Shown: positions 1 to 7,566 of the stretch, in pieces | Numbering within the stretch: position 1 is the first letter of the stretch | Layout: every line of letters starts with the position of its first letter | Source: Alkalihalobacillus sp. YIM B00296 | GTDB taxonomy: Bacteria; Bacillota; Bacilli; Bacillales; Fictibacillaceae | Assembly (NCBI RefSeq): GCF_020179385.1 | Contig: NZ_JAIBLJ010000010.1 | Coordinates: 58,563 to 122,562, forward strand | Direction of reading: 5' to 3' | DNA length: 64,000 nt | The notes under the pieces: model-generated | Databases searched by the model: none | Seen by the model: only the letters and a program-made list of their open reading frames with translations | Told to the model about the DNA's origin: nothing | Made by a program: the position numbers and the translations under genes

Positions 1-65
1 GAGTCATCCTTTTTATGTAGCGACGGTACACCGACACCGCTTAAAACGCCATATCATACAGAAAT

Positions 66-146
66 AGAGGACACCAAAGACCTTATTTACGGTAGATCAC
101 TGTAAAACAGCATCTTTTTACCGAAATAACGTAATAGATGTCCTCT
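66..146. repeat. 81-nt imperfect long hairpin, function unknown
   Basis: Nested inverted repeats lie between the window edge and the HD-domain gene. Outer arms are AGAGGACA (66-73) and TGTCCTCT (139-146). Middle arms are TTATTTACGGTA (83-94) and TACCGAAATAA (119-129), perfect apart from one bulged A. Inner arms are CTGT (100-103) and ACAG (107-110) around AAA. The ordered nesting suggests a cruciform or structured RNA, possibly a MITE or a small RNA. No T-tract follows either arm, so it is not a simple terminator. The remaining bases of 1-206 show no gene. Confidence 0.5.
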
Positions 147-206
147 AATAACCCATTTTCGTATAACTTTGGCTTTCTTAAAAAATAGGGCCATTACCGG
201 GTTTCT

Positions 207-800
207 TCATTCCTTCAAATATCCAGTTTCAACTGCATCTTCAATGATAGCTTGTGCATATTCCCAAAGTGCCTCTGAACCTTCCGCGATTGTTCCATTT
301 CGTTTCGTAACCTGCTCTTTGATGACATTATGCTTTTTCCAAGCCACGCCTTCAGTCGCGAAGTTGAGAAGCATCGGGTGCAATCGGTCCAATGCGGCTG
401 CAAATCTTGCCTCAGGAGACTCCCTCTCCTCAAATTCTCTCCAAAGCGCATAGATCATGTCCGCTTGATCGTCCGGTAAAATCGAGAAGATGCGCTCTGC
501 TGCCTGCTCTTCCCTTTCTTCCTTATCTTCATATCCCTTTTCATCATACGCAAAGGTGTCCCCTGCGTCGATTTCGACTAAGTCATGAATGAGCAGCATC
601 TTGATGACATGCAAGGTGTCAATGCCCTTCTCGTTCGCGTACTCATCTAAAATCAGTGCCATCACCGCTAAATGCCACGAATGTTCAGCATCATTCTCCT
701 GCCGGTCTTCACCCGTGATATGAGTCTGTCTCAAAATATTTTTCAACTTATCGATTTCAATGATGAACCCCATCTGTTGCTGCAAACGATTGATATCCAA
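207..800 (-). CDS. HD-domain phosphohydrolase (YfbR/HDDC2-like)
   Basis: 197 aa metal-dependent phosphohydrolase of the HD superfamily. Visible ligands are H40 in DAEHSWHLA and the H72-D73 pair in IHDLVEIDAGD, with a further Asp in AALDRLHPML near residue 137. This layout matches the HDDC2/YfbR group, whose characterised members are 5'-deoxynucleotidases; that activity is inferred from family only. The start is a TTG, chosen because a GGGGG ribosome binding site sits 6-7 nt upstream; an internal ATG (MGFIIEI) is the alternative. It is followed closely by the selenoprotein-like peroxiredoxin on the same strand upstream, with no visible functional link. Confidence 0.8.
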   Translation of the reverse strand: MDINRLQQQMGFIIEIDKLKNILRQTHITGEDRQENDAEHSWHLAVMALILDEYANEKGIDTLHVIKMLLIHDLVEIDAGDTFAYDEKGYEDKEEREEQAAERIFSILPDDQADMIYALWREFEERESPEARFAAALDRLHPMLLNFATEGVAWKKHNVIKEQVTKRNGTIAEGSEALWEYAQAIIEDAVETGYLKE

Positions 801-836
801 AACCGTTCCCCCTTGTCTCTCATTTACACTTTTATA

Positions 837-1307
837 TTATACACAAAGATGCTTGCAATGAGAAAAGACATCGAGGTATTGATCACGGTCATTTGCATCG
901 AATTTCGTGTTTTTATAGCGGAGAATCCCCTCTTTGTCCACAAGAAAGACCGATCGTTTTGCTGTCTGGTTCTCCTCGTCCAATACACCATAATCCCTTA
1001 CTGTTTTTTTGAACCAATCGGACAAAAGCGGATAAGGCAACGTTCCAAGGCTTGCAGCAAAAACATTATGAGCGTAGATATGATCAACACTGATGGCAAG
1101 AAGCTCGGTGTCATTATTCTGAAATTCCTTGAAATCCTCTTTCCAAGAGGTGATTTCCTTAATTCATCCAGGGGTGAAATCCAACGGGTAAAACGCGACT
1201 AAGACATTCTTCATCCCTTTGAATTGAGATAAGCTGATCTTTTCACCGGTCGTCGAAGACAGATTGAAATCCGGTGCAGCTTGCCCAACTTCTAATGGTG
1301 TGCCCAT
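837..1307 (-). CDS. Peroxiredoxin with in-frame UGA at the peroxidatic Cys (putative selenoprotein)
   Basis: Reading from an ATG with a perfect AAAGGAGG site 8 nt upstream gives a 156-codon AhpC/TSA-fold redoxin interrupted only by one in-frame TGA, codon 48 (1164-1166). Residues before it are PLDFTPG, so the UGA occupies the C of the family motif Pxxx(T/S)xxC. Everything after it is in the same frame and looks conserved (AISVDHIYAH, SLGTLPYPLLSDW, KRSVFLVDKEG). A hairpin matching the bacterial SECIS rules follows the UGA. This supports Sec insertion and a thiol/selenol peroxidase role. The tail carries two Cys (HCKHLCV), one a possible resolving residue. The alternative is a Cys-to-stop nonsense mutation; no selA/B/C/D gene is in the window. 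Conventional annotation would call only the 67-codon 3' part. Confidence 0.7.
1131..1157 (-). promoter_or_regulatory. Putative bacterial SECIS element
   Basis: Directly downstream of the UGA (six nt, ATTAAG, then the stem) the mRNA folds as lower arms GAAAT/ATTTC, a 2-nt bulge CA on the 5' side, upper arms CCTCTT/AAGAGG (6 bp) and a 3-nt loop GGA. UGA-to-loop distance is 19 nt. Published bSECIS criteria are a 16-37 nt distance, 4-16 bp upper stem, 3-14 nt loop and at least one G in the first two loop positions; all are met. Coding constraint alone could in principle produce such a stem. Confidence 0.6.
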
Positions 1308-1484
1308 TCGATAGAACCTCCTTTATAAACAACGTTACCTTTAAAGTATCCCTATAATTGACAGCTCTAAACATTTGATTTTTTGTTCGTGCAGGACATT
1401 GGACCCTCTTCCAAAGTGCTAAATAATAAGAATAACTCGTATTAATAAGTAGAATGAAAATTTTGTGAAGGAAGGTGAATGGGG

Positions 1485-1856
1485 ATGAGCATTAAATTGA
1501 TCAAAATCTCTGCAGTCTATTTCGGGATTGGCGTCCTGACCGGCATGTATATATCAATGGAACATGCGTTCAACCTGACACCAGTCCATGCCCACATCAA
1601 TTTACTAGGATGGACTGCACTCACGCTCGCTGGTATCATCTATCATCTTTTTCCTAAAGCCTCTGAGACCAATTTGGCAAAAATCCATTTCTGGGGTCAT
1701 AATATCGGACTCCCGATCATGATGGCCGGTCTTATTCTGTTTGTTTATGGGCATACACAGTTCGAGCCGGTGATTGGTGTTGGGGCAACCATCACCGTCA
1801 TCAGTATCCTTCTTTTCATCATCAACATCTTGAAGAATGTAAAAGCAGAAGCTTGA
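1485..1856 (+). CDS. Mini heme-copper-oxidase subunit I-like membrane protein
   Basis: 123 aa with about four transmembrane segments. His residues are placed as in cytochrome oxidase / NO reductase subunit I: H35 and H37 in TPVHAHINLLGW, H54 in IIYHLFP, and H68/H72 in IHFWGHNIGLP. Only a fragment-sized version of that fold is present, with no full 12-TM partner nearby. Such stand-alone proteins occur in Bacilli and are usually annotated as cytochrome-c oxidase; heme binding is inference. The start at 1485 (MSIKLIK) was chosen over 1479 because the AAGGAAGGTG site is 7 nt away from it. Confidence 0.65.
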   Translation: MSIKLIKISAVYFGIGVLTGMYISMEHAFNLTPVHAHINLLGWTALTLAGIIYHLFPKASETNLAKIHFWGHNIGLPIMMAGLILFVYGHTQFEPVIGVGATITVISILLFIINILKNVKAEA

Positions 1857-1867
1857 TAGCCTAAAGT

Positions 1868-1899
1868 GCTGAAAGGTGTTGCAGCCTTCAGCTCTTTTA
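1868..1899 (+). terminator. Rho-independent terminator
   Basis: GCTGAAAGG pairs with CCTTCAGC (one bulge) followed by TCTTTT, just after the oxidase-like gene. Confidence 0.7.
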
Positions 1900-1975
1900 T
1901 ATGTACATACCTACATTGATCAGCTTCAAGCATACATGTACATTTTTTCGGTTTATCGACATCTTTCAATATAGG

Positions 1976-3286
1976 TCATTTCGACTCAAACTGTTGAAAT
2001 ACCGTGTCTTCAGAAACCTTATACAGCTCTTTACCCGCAATCTTGTTGATGATCTTTTGGTTACGGACCACAGATAATCCGAGATTAGTGGCTCCCACTC
2101 CATGGGAATGTTCGAGGTTCGTCAATGTAAAAACATGATTCGGGCGATCATCCTTGAATTCCAGACAATAATCGTATAAGACTTTATACCGTTTTTCATC
2201 CTCCCACTCGATTTCATCCCTGAATTGTTCAAACCACTCAGGCAAATGCGGCTTGTACCCGGTGGCTAGTACGACTTTTCTCGATAAATGGCCAAACGTT
2301 TCGTCCTTTTGCCATTGGTGACAGATTAATTCATAACCGGGTCCTTCACTATTGGGCCCAATCTTATTCACTTCAGTAAGCGGTTGGATACGAACCTTTT
2401 TGGCATTTTGATCAACAGAACGATGATACAGAAGATCATATATTTGCTTCAATGTTTTCGGGTCGATCCCTTTTCGGAGCTGGTCGAGCGTCGAAAGTGC
2501 ATCCTTTCGATCTTCAAAAGGTAGCTGATGGAAGTATGCAATATAATCGGGGGAAAAAACCTCTTGACCTAGCTTTGCCGATTCGAGCTGCATGAATCCA
2601 GTAGACCTCGTATACCACGTCAGTTCATAGCCTTTTTTGTCTTGATCAAGCAACAGTTCATAAAACACTTCCGCAGCACTTTGACCGGAACCGACTACCG
2701 TGATTGATTCGGATTCTTTCGCCTCATCTTCGTAAAAACGGTACTGGCTTGAGTGGAAAACATTTTCAGAAGAACATCCATCCGTCTCCATTGGAATCAT
2801 CGGCACACTGCCGGTTCCGATGACAATATGGCGTGCATGGAATTTCTCGAGCGCCTGCGTTTCCGTATCATTCACATAAACATCAAATACTTCCTCATCC
2901 TTAATGTACTTCACATCGACCACTCTTTTTTCAAAAACGCAGTTCTCTAATTTCGATGCTACCCATGCTCCATAATCACTATATTCCCGCCTGGGGATAT
3001 CAAAACGGTTGAAGAAGTAAAATTTAAAAAGTCGATTCTTTTCATGAAGGTAATTTAAAAATGAATAAGGGCTCTTCGGATCAGCCAATGTGACGAGATC
3101 GGCAAGGAACGGGACCTGAAGATCAGATCCCTCAAGGAGCATACCCGGATGCCATTCGAACTTTGAGGTCTGATCAAAAAACAAAGCGTCAATCTCGTCG
3201 AACGGATCGACTAAAGCGGCTAAACTTAAATTGAATGGGCCAATCCCGATTCCGATCAGATCATAAATTTTTTTATCACGCATCAT
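1976..3286 (-). CDS. L-lysine/L-ornithine N-monooxygenase (SidA/IucD/PvdA family)
   Basis: 436 aa flavin-dependent N-hydroxylating monooxygenase. The FAD-binding motif is GIGIGPFNLSLAAL (about residues 12-25), the NADPH site is VVGSGQSAAEVF, and the family hallmark ATGY appears as VVLATGYKP. Family members hydroxylate the side-chain amine of lysine or ornithine as the first step of hydroxamate siderophore synthesis. Here it is alone: no IucA/C synthetase, acyltransferase, NRPS or transporter is adjacent, so the substrate and pathway are open. Two CAAAC/GTTTG-type palindromes lie upstream (3333-3346, 3391-3400), suggesting repressor control. Confidence 0.88.
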   Translation of the reverse strand: MMRDKKIYDLIGIGIGPFNLSLAALVDPFDEIDALFFDQTSKFEWHPGMLLEGSDLQVPFLADLVTLADPKSPYSFLNYLHEKNRLFKFYFFNRFDIPRREYSDYGAWVASKLENCVFEKRVVDVKYIKDEEVFDVYVNDTETQALEKFHARHIVIGTGSVPMIPMETDGCSSENVFHSSQYRFYEDEAKESESITVVGSGQSAAEVFYELLLDQDKKGYELTWYTRSTGFMQLESAKLGQEVFSPDYIAYFHQLPFEDRKDALSTLDQLRKGIDPKTLKQIYDLLYHRSVDQNAKKVRIQPLTEVNKIGPNSEGPGYELICHQWQKDETFGHLSRKVVLATGYKPHLPEWFEQFRDEIEWEDEKRYKVLYDYCLEFKDDRPNHVFTLTNLEHSHGVGATNLGLSVVRNQKIINKIAGKELYKVSEDTVFQQFESK

Positions 3287-3332
3287 CCCACGTCCTTTAC
3301 TTTAGCTATTACTATAACATCAGGCTTGATTG

Positions 3333-3400
3333 ATCAAACATTTGATTGAACTAAAAAACTTTGCTATCAAGCAGGATTCCCTACTTTGAACAAACGTTTG
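3333..3400 (-). promoter_or_regulatory. Promoter/operator region with two related palindromes
   Basis: ATCAAACATTTGAT (3333-3346) and CAAACGTTTG (3391-3400) are near-identical inverted repeats 58 bp apart upstream of the N-monooxygenase. The proximal one overlaps a possible -35 (TTGATC) followed after 17 nt by TAGTAA. The symmetry and size resemble TetR-family operators; the regulator is not in the window. Confidence 0.45.
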
Positions 3401-3490
3401 ATTCAGCTCTTGCAAATCGTGTCGATGTTAGGATTCGTGCCACAAAATAAGTACATTTTATATTTTCACTTAATTAAAAGAGCGTAAACC

Positions 3491-3525
3491 AAAAAATGAT
3501 CGACACCCTTCAGGGCGCCGATCAT
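3491..3525 (-). terminator. Terminator of the PBP gene
   Basis: Strong hairpin with arms ATGATCGGCGCCC and GGGTGTCGATCAT around TGAA, followed by TTTTTT, on the minus strand 9 nt after the PBP stop. Confidence 0.85.
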
Positions 3526-3533
3526 CAAATTAT

Positions 3534-5618
3534 TTATTCTTCAGCTAGATCATCGTTATCTTCTGATTTTTCATTTTCTGCTCCCGAATCTTCAGGCGTG
3601 TAACCTTCATTGTAAGCTTTTACAATCTCACCAACAATTTCAACATTAATATGTCCGCTGTTGAGGTTCGGAACAACGACTGAAAACGCAATTTTCGGGT
3701 TGTCATATGGAGCATACCCAATGAAAGTCAAGTTGTAAGCTCCTGGTCCACCCTGCCTTTGAGCTGTCCCTGTCTTACCTGCAATTTTGGTACCATTAAG
3801 CTCTCGAGCAGTTCCTCTCGAGCCATGGGTTACCATATAGAACCCCTCTTTTATGCGATTAATTTCTTCTTCCGTATTGTCAATACGATTGATCACTTCT
3901 GTATCGTATTTTGAGACAAGCGGGCCAAGCTCATCCATACCTGTTGAATAGCGAACTTCCTTTAATAAGTGTGGTTGAATCCGATACCCTCCGTTAGCAA
4001 TTGTAGAAGCATATTGTGCCATCTGGATTGGTGTATACGTATCAAATTGTCCAATCGTATAGTCAAACAACTTTCCTGCCTCAGAGGTTTGTAAATTCCC
4101 TTCATAACCAAGTGCCTCTTCTGGAAGATCAATCCCCGTTTTCACACCCATACCTACAGAACTATAGACATCTCGTAATTTTTGAATGGTTTGAAAATAC
4201 TTTGGCCGTTTATTTACACTTGCCGAATAATGCCCACCATTATCCGAGATTCCAAACCCTGCATGTCGTGCAACTCCGACACCCATATAGACATTGGATG
4301 ACTGCTCTAGGGCCTTTATATCATTAACGACACCAATATTGTTTCCGCCATATGAACTGAAAGGAGCTCTACCTCTCATATGGACAGGTTTGTCATTAAT
4401 AACAGGTGCTCCACCCATTTGGTACATGGCAAGTACTGTTGCTCCTTTTACAGTAGATCCCATTTCAAATGCCTTCTGTAACGTCGCATAGGAATCATCA
4501 GTAAACTTTCCGTTCTCATATTCTCTGCCAACCATGGCGAGAACTTCACCGGTATTCGGGTCCATCATGACGACATATGCGTTGTTGACGGGACCATCTC
4601 CTCGGTTGCGTGCCAATGAAATTTTTTCCTCGAGAATTTTACCGATCTTTTTTTGCAGATTCATATCTATGGATAGAACAAGGTCATGCCCGCGGCTTCC
4701 CATTGAGACTTCAGGCGCCCCGATCGGTTTACCGTCCTTCGTAGTCGTGAAAGTGTATGTTTTGTCTTGGCCGCTTAGAAGACCTTCATATTGGGCTTCC
4801 AAGTAACTCGTACCGACTAAATTGTTCCTTGCATATCCTTTTAACAGATAATGGTCAAGTTGATCCGCTGGAATGGATTTAATACTTCCAAAGAAAAACT
4901 CATCCCCTTTTGGATAGGCACGTGTAGCTGTTGACGCGATACTGAAACGTCCATCCAATTCACCTAAATGCTCCCCGATGACAGCCATCTCTTTTTCTGT
5001 AAGGCCTTTCTTCACAAAAGTGACATCCAAGTTTGTTGCACTATCAAGCTCACGTTTGACAGCAAGGATCTCTTCTTCTTTTTTATCCTCTTTTAAAGGT
5101 TTAAGGTCCGCTTCGGTGATCCGATCTCGAACTCTTTTGTATTTTTTATCGTCTTCTAATTCCTTTGAATTCAGTTCTTTTTCTGACAGTTTCATTTCAT
5201 ATGCCCGGAAACCCCCAGCTGATGTCTTACCTTGTTTTAGGATCCAATAATCCTGCCAGTCCCGTTTAGTTATTTTATTTGTCGGCATTTCAATCAACGC
5301 TGCGATTTTTTCTGCATATTTGAGATGTTCTTCAGCAGTCGTTCCTTGAATACGTATATATGTCAATGCAAATGATGGCATGTTTGTTACTACAACTTCT
5401 CCATTTCGATCAAACATTTTTCCACGATCAGTCTGGACGGATGCTTCAATATTCGTTGTCATTTCCGACTGTGTTCTGAAATACTCCCCGTTTACGATTT
5501 GCACGAACCCTAACCTGATAATCAGTATTGTAAACAATATAAATACGACCATGAAAAGCAGGTTAAGCCTTGCCGGGAGGAATTTCTTTTTTTTCTTTTT
5601 GTTCTCGATGTTATCCAA
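3534..5618 (-). CDS. Class B penicillin-binding protein 2 (PbpA/PbpH-like transpeptidase)
   Basis: 694 aa. A lysine-rich cytoplasmic start is followed by one TM anchor (about residues 17-40), a long non-catalytic dimerisation domain with a charged Lys/Glu-rich insert (about 150-200), then the transpeptidase domain. Active-site motifs are S388-T-V-K391, S440-S-N442 and K615-T-G-T. It cross-links peptidoglycan outside the membrane and by family is the elongation-type (rod-shape) PBP. Start is TTG at 5618 behind a GGGGAG site. An acidic tail (ENEKSEDNDDLAEE) ends the protein. It is monocistronic with its own terminator. Confidence 0.92.
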   Translation of the reverse strand: MDNIENKKKKKKFLPARLNLLFMVVFILFTILIIRLGFVQIVNGEYFRTQSEMTTNIEASVQTDRGKMFDRNGEVVVTNMPSFALTYIRIQGTTAEEHLKYAEKIAALIEMPTNKITKRDWQDYWILKQGKTSAGGFRAYEMKLSEKELNSKELEDDKKYKRVRDRITEADLKPLKEDKKEEEILAVKRELDSATNLDVTFVKKGLTEKEMAVIGEHLGELDGRFSIASTATRAYPKGDEFFFGSIKSIPADQLDHYLLKGYARNNLVGTSYLEAQYEGLLSGQDKTYTFTTTKDGKPIGAPEVSMGSRGHDLVLSIDMNLQKKIGKILEEKISLARNRGDGPVNNAYVVMMDPNTGEVLAMVGREYENGKFTDDSYATLQKAFEMGSTVKGATVLAMYQMGGAPVINDKPVHMRGRAPFSSYGGNNIGVVNDIKALEQSSNVYMGVGVARHAGFGISDNGGHYSASVNKRPKYFQTIQKLRDVYSSVGMGVKTGIDLPEEALGYEGNLQTSEAGKLFDYTIGQFDTYTPIQMAQYASTIANGGYRIQPHLLKEVRYSTGMDELGPLVSKYDTEVINRIDNTEEEINRIKEGFYMVTHGSRGTARELNGTKIAGKTGTAQRQGGPGAYNLTFIGYAPYDNPKIAFSVVVPNLNSGHINVEIVGEIVKAYNEGYTPEDSGAENEKSEDNDDLAEE

Positions 5619-5748
5619 CCTTTACTCCCCTTTTAACACAATGTTCTAGTTCTATTATAGACCCTTTTGGATGGTAAATGTTGCACTTTTTCATCATTTT
5701 TTTACAGTAGTAGTACAGAAAATGAAGATTGAATCTTTAGTCCTAGAC

Positions 5749-5775
5749 AAAAAACTGCCTGGAGAAAGGCAGTTT
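5749..5775 (-). terminator. Minus-strand terminator with no obvious gene before it
   Basis: AAACTGCCT and AGGCAGTTT arms around TTCTCC followed by TTTTTTG on the minus strand. The only sequence upstream of it on that strand is the 21-nt repeat array at 5797-5880, so it may end a non-coding transcript. Confidence 0.55.
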
Positions 5776-5796
5776 AAACTTTTAGGTATTTCGAGC

Positions 5797-5880
5797 TCCC
5801 TTTAATTTATTGGTAAAGTAAGTAAAAATATTGGTAAACAGCAGAAATTTATTGGTAAAACACTTAAAAATGTTGGTAAT
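5797..5880. repeat. 21-nt periodic array, locus 1 (4 units, core ATTGGTAAA)
   Basis: Four consecutive units of exactly 21 nt (5797, 5818, 5839, 5860). Each ends in (T/A)(A/G)TTGGTAAA or a one-base variant, preceded by a variable half. There is no open frame through it with a ribosome binding site. It sits in the divergent gap between the PBP gene and the decayed NERD gene. The period is shared with arrays at 27557 and 34843 although the core differs. Confidence 0.7.
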
Positions 5881-5955
5881 GAACCTATAATTCTAAGAAG
5901 GAATCGGTCAATATAAGGCGAAATTAGACACATGAATTATGAAGGGAATGGTTAT

Positions 5956-6475
5956 TTGATTATTAAAAAGAGAACAGTACCTTTGAAACTAAAGAAATTA
6001 AAGGCTTTATCACGAAGGTTGCCATTAAGTCATCCAAGCAAAGCACTCATTGATAAACAATAAAGATTGGAAGTAATACATAAAGAAGTTAAATATGCAA
6101 AAAAAGAGGTAAGGAAGCTAAGCAGGGTATTGCTTAACTCTCACATACCTCATAATCCGGACTTATTGACAAAATATAGAATTAGAAAAACAGATGTGAT
6201 CAAAGGTGTCCATTGTACAAAATGTTTTCATTTACCCCTTTATAGAGATTGGGGAAAATGGTACTGTAGTGCTTGCAATGATTATTGTCGAGACGCACAT
6301 ATGCACTTAAAGATTATTCACTCTTAATAGGTGATAAAATATCAAACAGGGAAATAAGAGAATATTTAAATGTTTCTTCAGCACAAGTCGTCTATCATTT
6401 GGTAAAAGACCTAGGATTAATCTAAACAGGAACGTTTCGTAACCGTACCTACATACTCCCACCACCAGAATAATC
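5956..6475 (+). pseudogene. Decayed nuclease-related (NERD) domain protein
   Basis: A TTG start behind GAAGGGA opens the typical NERD N-terminus (IIKKRTVPLKLKKLKAL), which runs 35 codons to an in-frame TAA at 6061. The same frame then continues to 6327 with a C-terminal zinc-ribbon-like stretch (CTKCFHLP, CSACNDYCRDAH). A +1 shift near 6320 is needed to continue into SNREIREYLNVSSAQ and the end near 6475, where a further in-frame stop is met. The central catalytic region (usually about 200 aa) is missing. Assignment is from remembered family ends; the gene is certainly non-functional if the family call is right. Confidence 0.7.
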
Positions 6476-6476
6476 C

Positions 6477-7202
6477 TTAAACCTCTAAATGTACGAGCCC
6501 GTATTTGGCGGCTGGTTCGTTGCTTTGTTTTGCCCACCATTGATTTCCATAATCAAAATGCCACCATTCCGCAGGATAGTTTGTAAATCCTGAAGAGGTC
6601 ATCACATGGTTCAGCAGCTGACGATTTTTCAGAAACATTTCCTCTTCTTCACTCAGTTTCCCACCATTGTTTTTCTTTTCTTCATAATAATTCGTCCAAG
6701 CTTGTTCAGTGAAATCATCGAACTCCGTCCCCATAGGTAGTGGAACATCATTTTCATCTACAATCGTTACATCTACTGCTCCACCGGTAATATGTGGTGC
6801 TGGTGCTTCTTCGTTCTCAGACGGATACGAGACAAATTGGCGTGTTCCTTCTCGGAGCCTCTCCTCAGACCATTCCGGGAATTCTTGGGAAAGCTTCATC
6901 AAATAAGTTTCATAGAGTTGCCTTTGAACGGAGGTCGGTCTCCATCCATCCCAGATCAACAGTTTATGTCCATTCGGTAAATTTCGAGCTGCATCAACGA
7001 GTTTAATGACTACCTCACGTCGGACATAACAGTCATTCAATGCGCTAGTAAGCCTCAATTCATGATACTTAGGTGCGACAACCAGCAACTCGGTATCAAC
7101 ACTACTTACCGAGATGAGCTCTTCCTTATTCTCTCTGATCGGAACCTTCTTCCAATCTTCAAGCGGCTGAACATGTGGTACGGGATAGTCGTTTCGATTC
7201 AT
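6477..7202 (-). CDS. D-alanyl-D-alanine dipeptidase (VanX/DdpX family)
   Basis: 241 aa zinc dipeptidase of the M15D family. Zn ligands are H137 and D144 in HITGGAVDVTI and H215 in EWWHFDYGN, with E212 as catalytic base and the R88 of WDGWRPT as the conserved transition-state Arg. The family cleaves D-Ala-D-Ala; in vancomycin-resistance clusters it removes the native dipeptide, elsewhere it recycles cell-wall dipeptide. No signal peptide is seen, so it is cytoplasmic like VanX. It lies close to, but is separated by 364 nt and a terminator from, the D-Ala-D-Ala ligase operon. No VanH or VanRS genes are present. Confidence 0.88.
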   Translation of the reverse strand: MNRNDYPVPHVQPLEDWKKVPIRENKEELISVSSVDTELLVVAPKYHELRLTSALNDCYVRREVVIKLVDAARNLPNGHKLLIWDGWRPTSVQRQLYETYLMKLSQEFPEWSEERLREGTRQFVSYPSENEEAPAPHITGGAVDVTIVDENDVPLPMGTEFDDFTEQAWTNYYEEKKNNGGKLSEEEEMFLKNRQLLNHVMTSSGFTNYPAEWWHFDYGNQWWAKQSNEPAAKYGLVHLEV

Positions 7203-7434
7203 TCAGATAGCCTCCATTCTAGGACTACTTTCTTACCTAAATTCACGTTGTAAATATTTTAAATTTCAGTAAAGTATTCGTTTCCTAGGTATGCTTTTGT
7301 TGGTCTATCATACTTCTGCCCTTGTTACAGGGAATTGAAACTTGGTAATGCCAACTTTCCTACGATATACGCATATATCTACTTTCTGCTTAACAGGTCA
7401 TACTTCCTGCTTTTCCTTTTAAAACAATCTGTCC

Positions 7435-7505
7435 TAAAGAAAGCTTGGCAAAGGCTGAGCCTTAGTTGCTCTCATATTGAAGAAAGTATTTTATACTTTC
7501 TTTAA
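7435..7505. repeat. Dispersed MITE-like element, short copy
   Basis: TAAAGAAAGCTTGGC at the left end and TATACTTTCTTTAA at the right flank GGCTGAGCCTTAGTTGC. The same ends and core recur in a longer copy at 53884-54006. The right part forms a hairpin (AGAAAGTA/TACTTTCT). The rest of the 7203-7566 gap shows no gene. Confidence 0.55.
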
Positions 7506-7512
7506 ATGCACA

Positions 7513-7544
7513 CAAAAAGGACTGACCTTAAAAGTGTCAGCCCC
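7513..7544 (-). terminator. Terminator of the ddl operon
   Basis: GGGCTGAC and GTCAGTCC arms around a 9-nt loop, then TTTTT, on the minus strand downstream of the ligase. Confidence 0.75.
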
Positions 7545-7566
7545 TTATCCATCCAATAATAATTCT

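Noticed and set aside
837..1040. A separate 67-codon protein starting MPYPLLSDW
   Set aside because: It is the 3' part of the peroxiredoxin frame beyond the UGA and has no ribosome binding site.
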